Assembly (NCBI GenBank): GCA_903872005.1
Contig: CAIQJD010000370.1
Span: 1-5,843 of the forward strand
From: an uncultured bacterium
GTDB taxonomy: Bacteria > Chloroflexota > Anaerolineae > JACIWP01
DNA: 5,843 nt
Direction: 5' to 3'
Both the position numbers and the translations under genes were made by a program. How positions within the stretch are numbered: the first letter of the stretch is position 1; the number at the start of each line of letters is the position of its first letter. Of the stretch, positions 5,566 to 5,843 are shown piece by piece. The notes under the pieces are model-generated. The model made no database searches. It was given only the letters and a program-made list of their open reading frames with translations, and was not told where the DNA came from.

Positions 5566-5843
5566 CCACAGGTGTCCAATAGGTGATCTGTTCGGCCTGA
5601 CAGGCGGCCAATGTGGCCTGGAGCAGGCGGGCGCGCAGGGCCGGCGTGTCTGCCAATTCTGGCAGGCCCCAGGGCGCGGCAGCGATGTTCGCGCCCGTCA
5701 GGCCGAGGGACGCGCCGCTGCGGTCGGCGATGCGCTCGCCGAGGCCGTCTTCCAGGAGGCGCAGGGTGGCTGCGCCGGCAAAGCTCAGGCCGGCGCGGCC
5801 GGTGAGGGCGCGGGCGGCGGCCACGGATTCGGGCAGGTAGGCC
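5558..5843 (-). CDS. Unrecognised protein, C-terminal end only (5' part beyond the window)
   Basis: An open frame runs in from the right edge without a stop and ends at TAG (5560-5558). The visible part is about 94 residues. It is Ala/Leu/Gly-rich: AYLPESVAAARALTGRAG, LSFAGAATLRLLEDGLGER, then SGASLGLTGANIAAAPWGLPELAD, ending in QATLAACQAEQITYWTPVDG. A GTG at 5824 could serve as a start for an 88-residue protein, but the in-frame codons upstream continue naturally and there is no ribosome binding site, so a longer gene is more likely. I see no membrane segment and no diagnostic catalytic motif. Its stop overlaps the start of the baseplate-J-like gene (ATGGCTAG, 8 nt), placing it in the same operon. 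I do not assign a function. Confidence 0.7.
   Translation of the reverse strand, partial: AYLPESVAAARALTGRAGLSFAGAATLRLLEDGLGERIADRSGASLGLTGANIAAAPWGLPELADTPALRARLLQATLAACQAEQITYWTPVDG

Overview
The window is GC-rich (roughly two thirds G+C by eye) and reads as one leftward (minus-strand) gene cluster from a bacterium, followed by the start of a second, riboswitch-controlled unit that leaves through the left edge. The combination of a baseplate-J-like membrane protein, ruvX and mltG, and the style of the MltG and glycosyltransferase proteins, suggests a Chloroflexota (Anaerolineae-like) genome. That is a judgement from protein style, not a search result. All six genes lie on the minus strand, so they are read from right to left.

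Order of transcription: (1) the 3' end of an unrecognised gene, cut by the right edge (5558-5843); (2) a 530-residue single-pass membrane protein with an N-terminal Rossmann-like domain and a Baseplate_J-like extracytoplasmic part (3973-5565); (3) ruvX, a YqgF-family Holliday-junction resolvase-like nuclease (3527-3973); (4) mltG, an endolytic murein transglycosylase (2356-3522); (5) a short periplasmic-binding-protein-like lipoprotein (1428-2396); (6) a GT4 glycosyltransferase resembling glycogen synthase (191-1387). Junctions are an 8-nt overlap, a 1-nt overlap (TAATG), a 4-nt gap, a 41-nt overlap and a gap of about 40 nt, so this looks like one translationally coupled operon. Three of the proteins (baseplate-J-like, MltG, lipoprotein) are predicted to act at or outside the membrane, so the cluster leans toward the cell envelope; ruvX is its usual nucleic-acid passenger.

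The first 190 bases are not coding. On the minus strand they hold a sigma70-type promoter (TTGACA, 17 nt, TAAACT with an extended -10 TG) starting 9 bp after the last stop codon. It drives a leader RNA containing a complete glycine-riboswitch aptamer (25-106), a leader-linker kink-turn, and the first bases of a second aptamer truncated by the window edge. This is a tandem glycine riboswitch, and its regulated gene lies to the left, outside the window.

Other structure: the palindrome GCCGGC occurs about fifty times in 5.8 kb, in coding and non-coding DNA and in several reading frames. No mobile element, CRISPR array, tRNA or rRNA was seen, and no gene-free stretch exceeds 300 bases.
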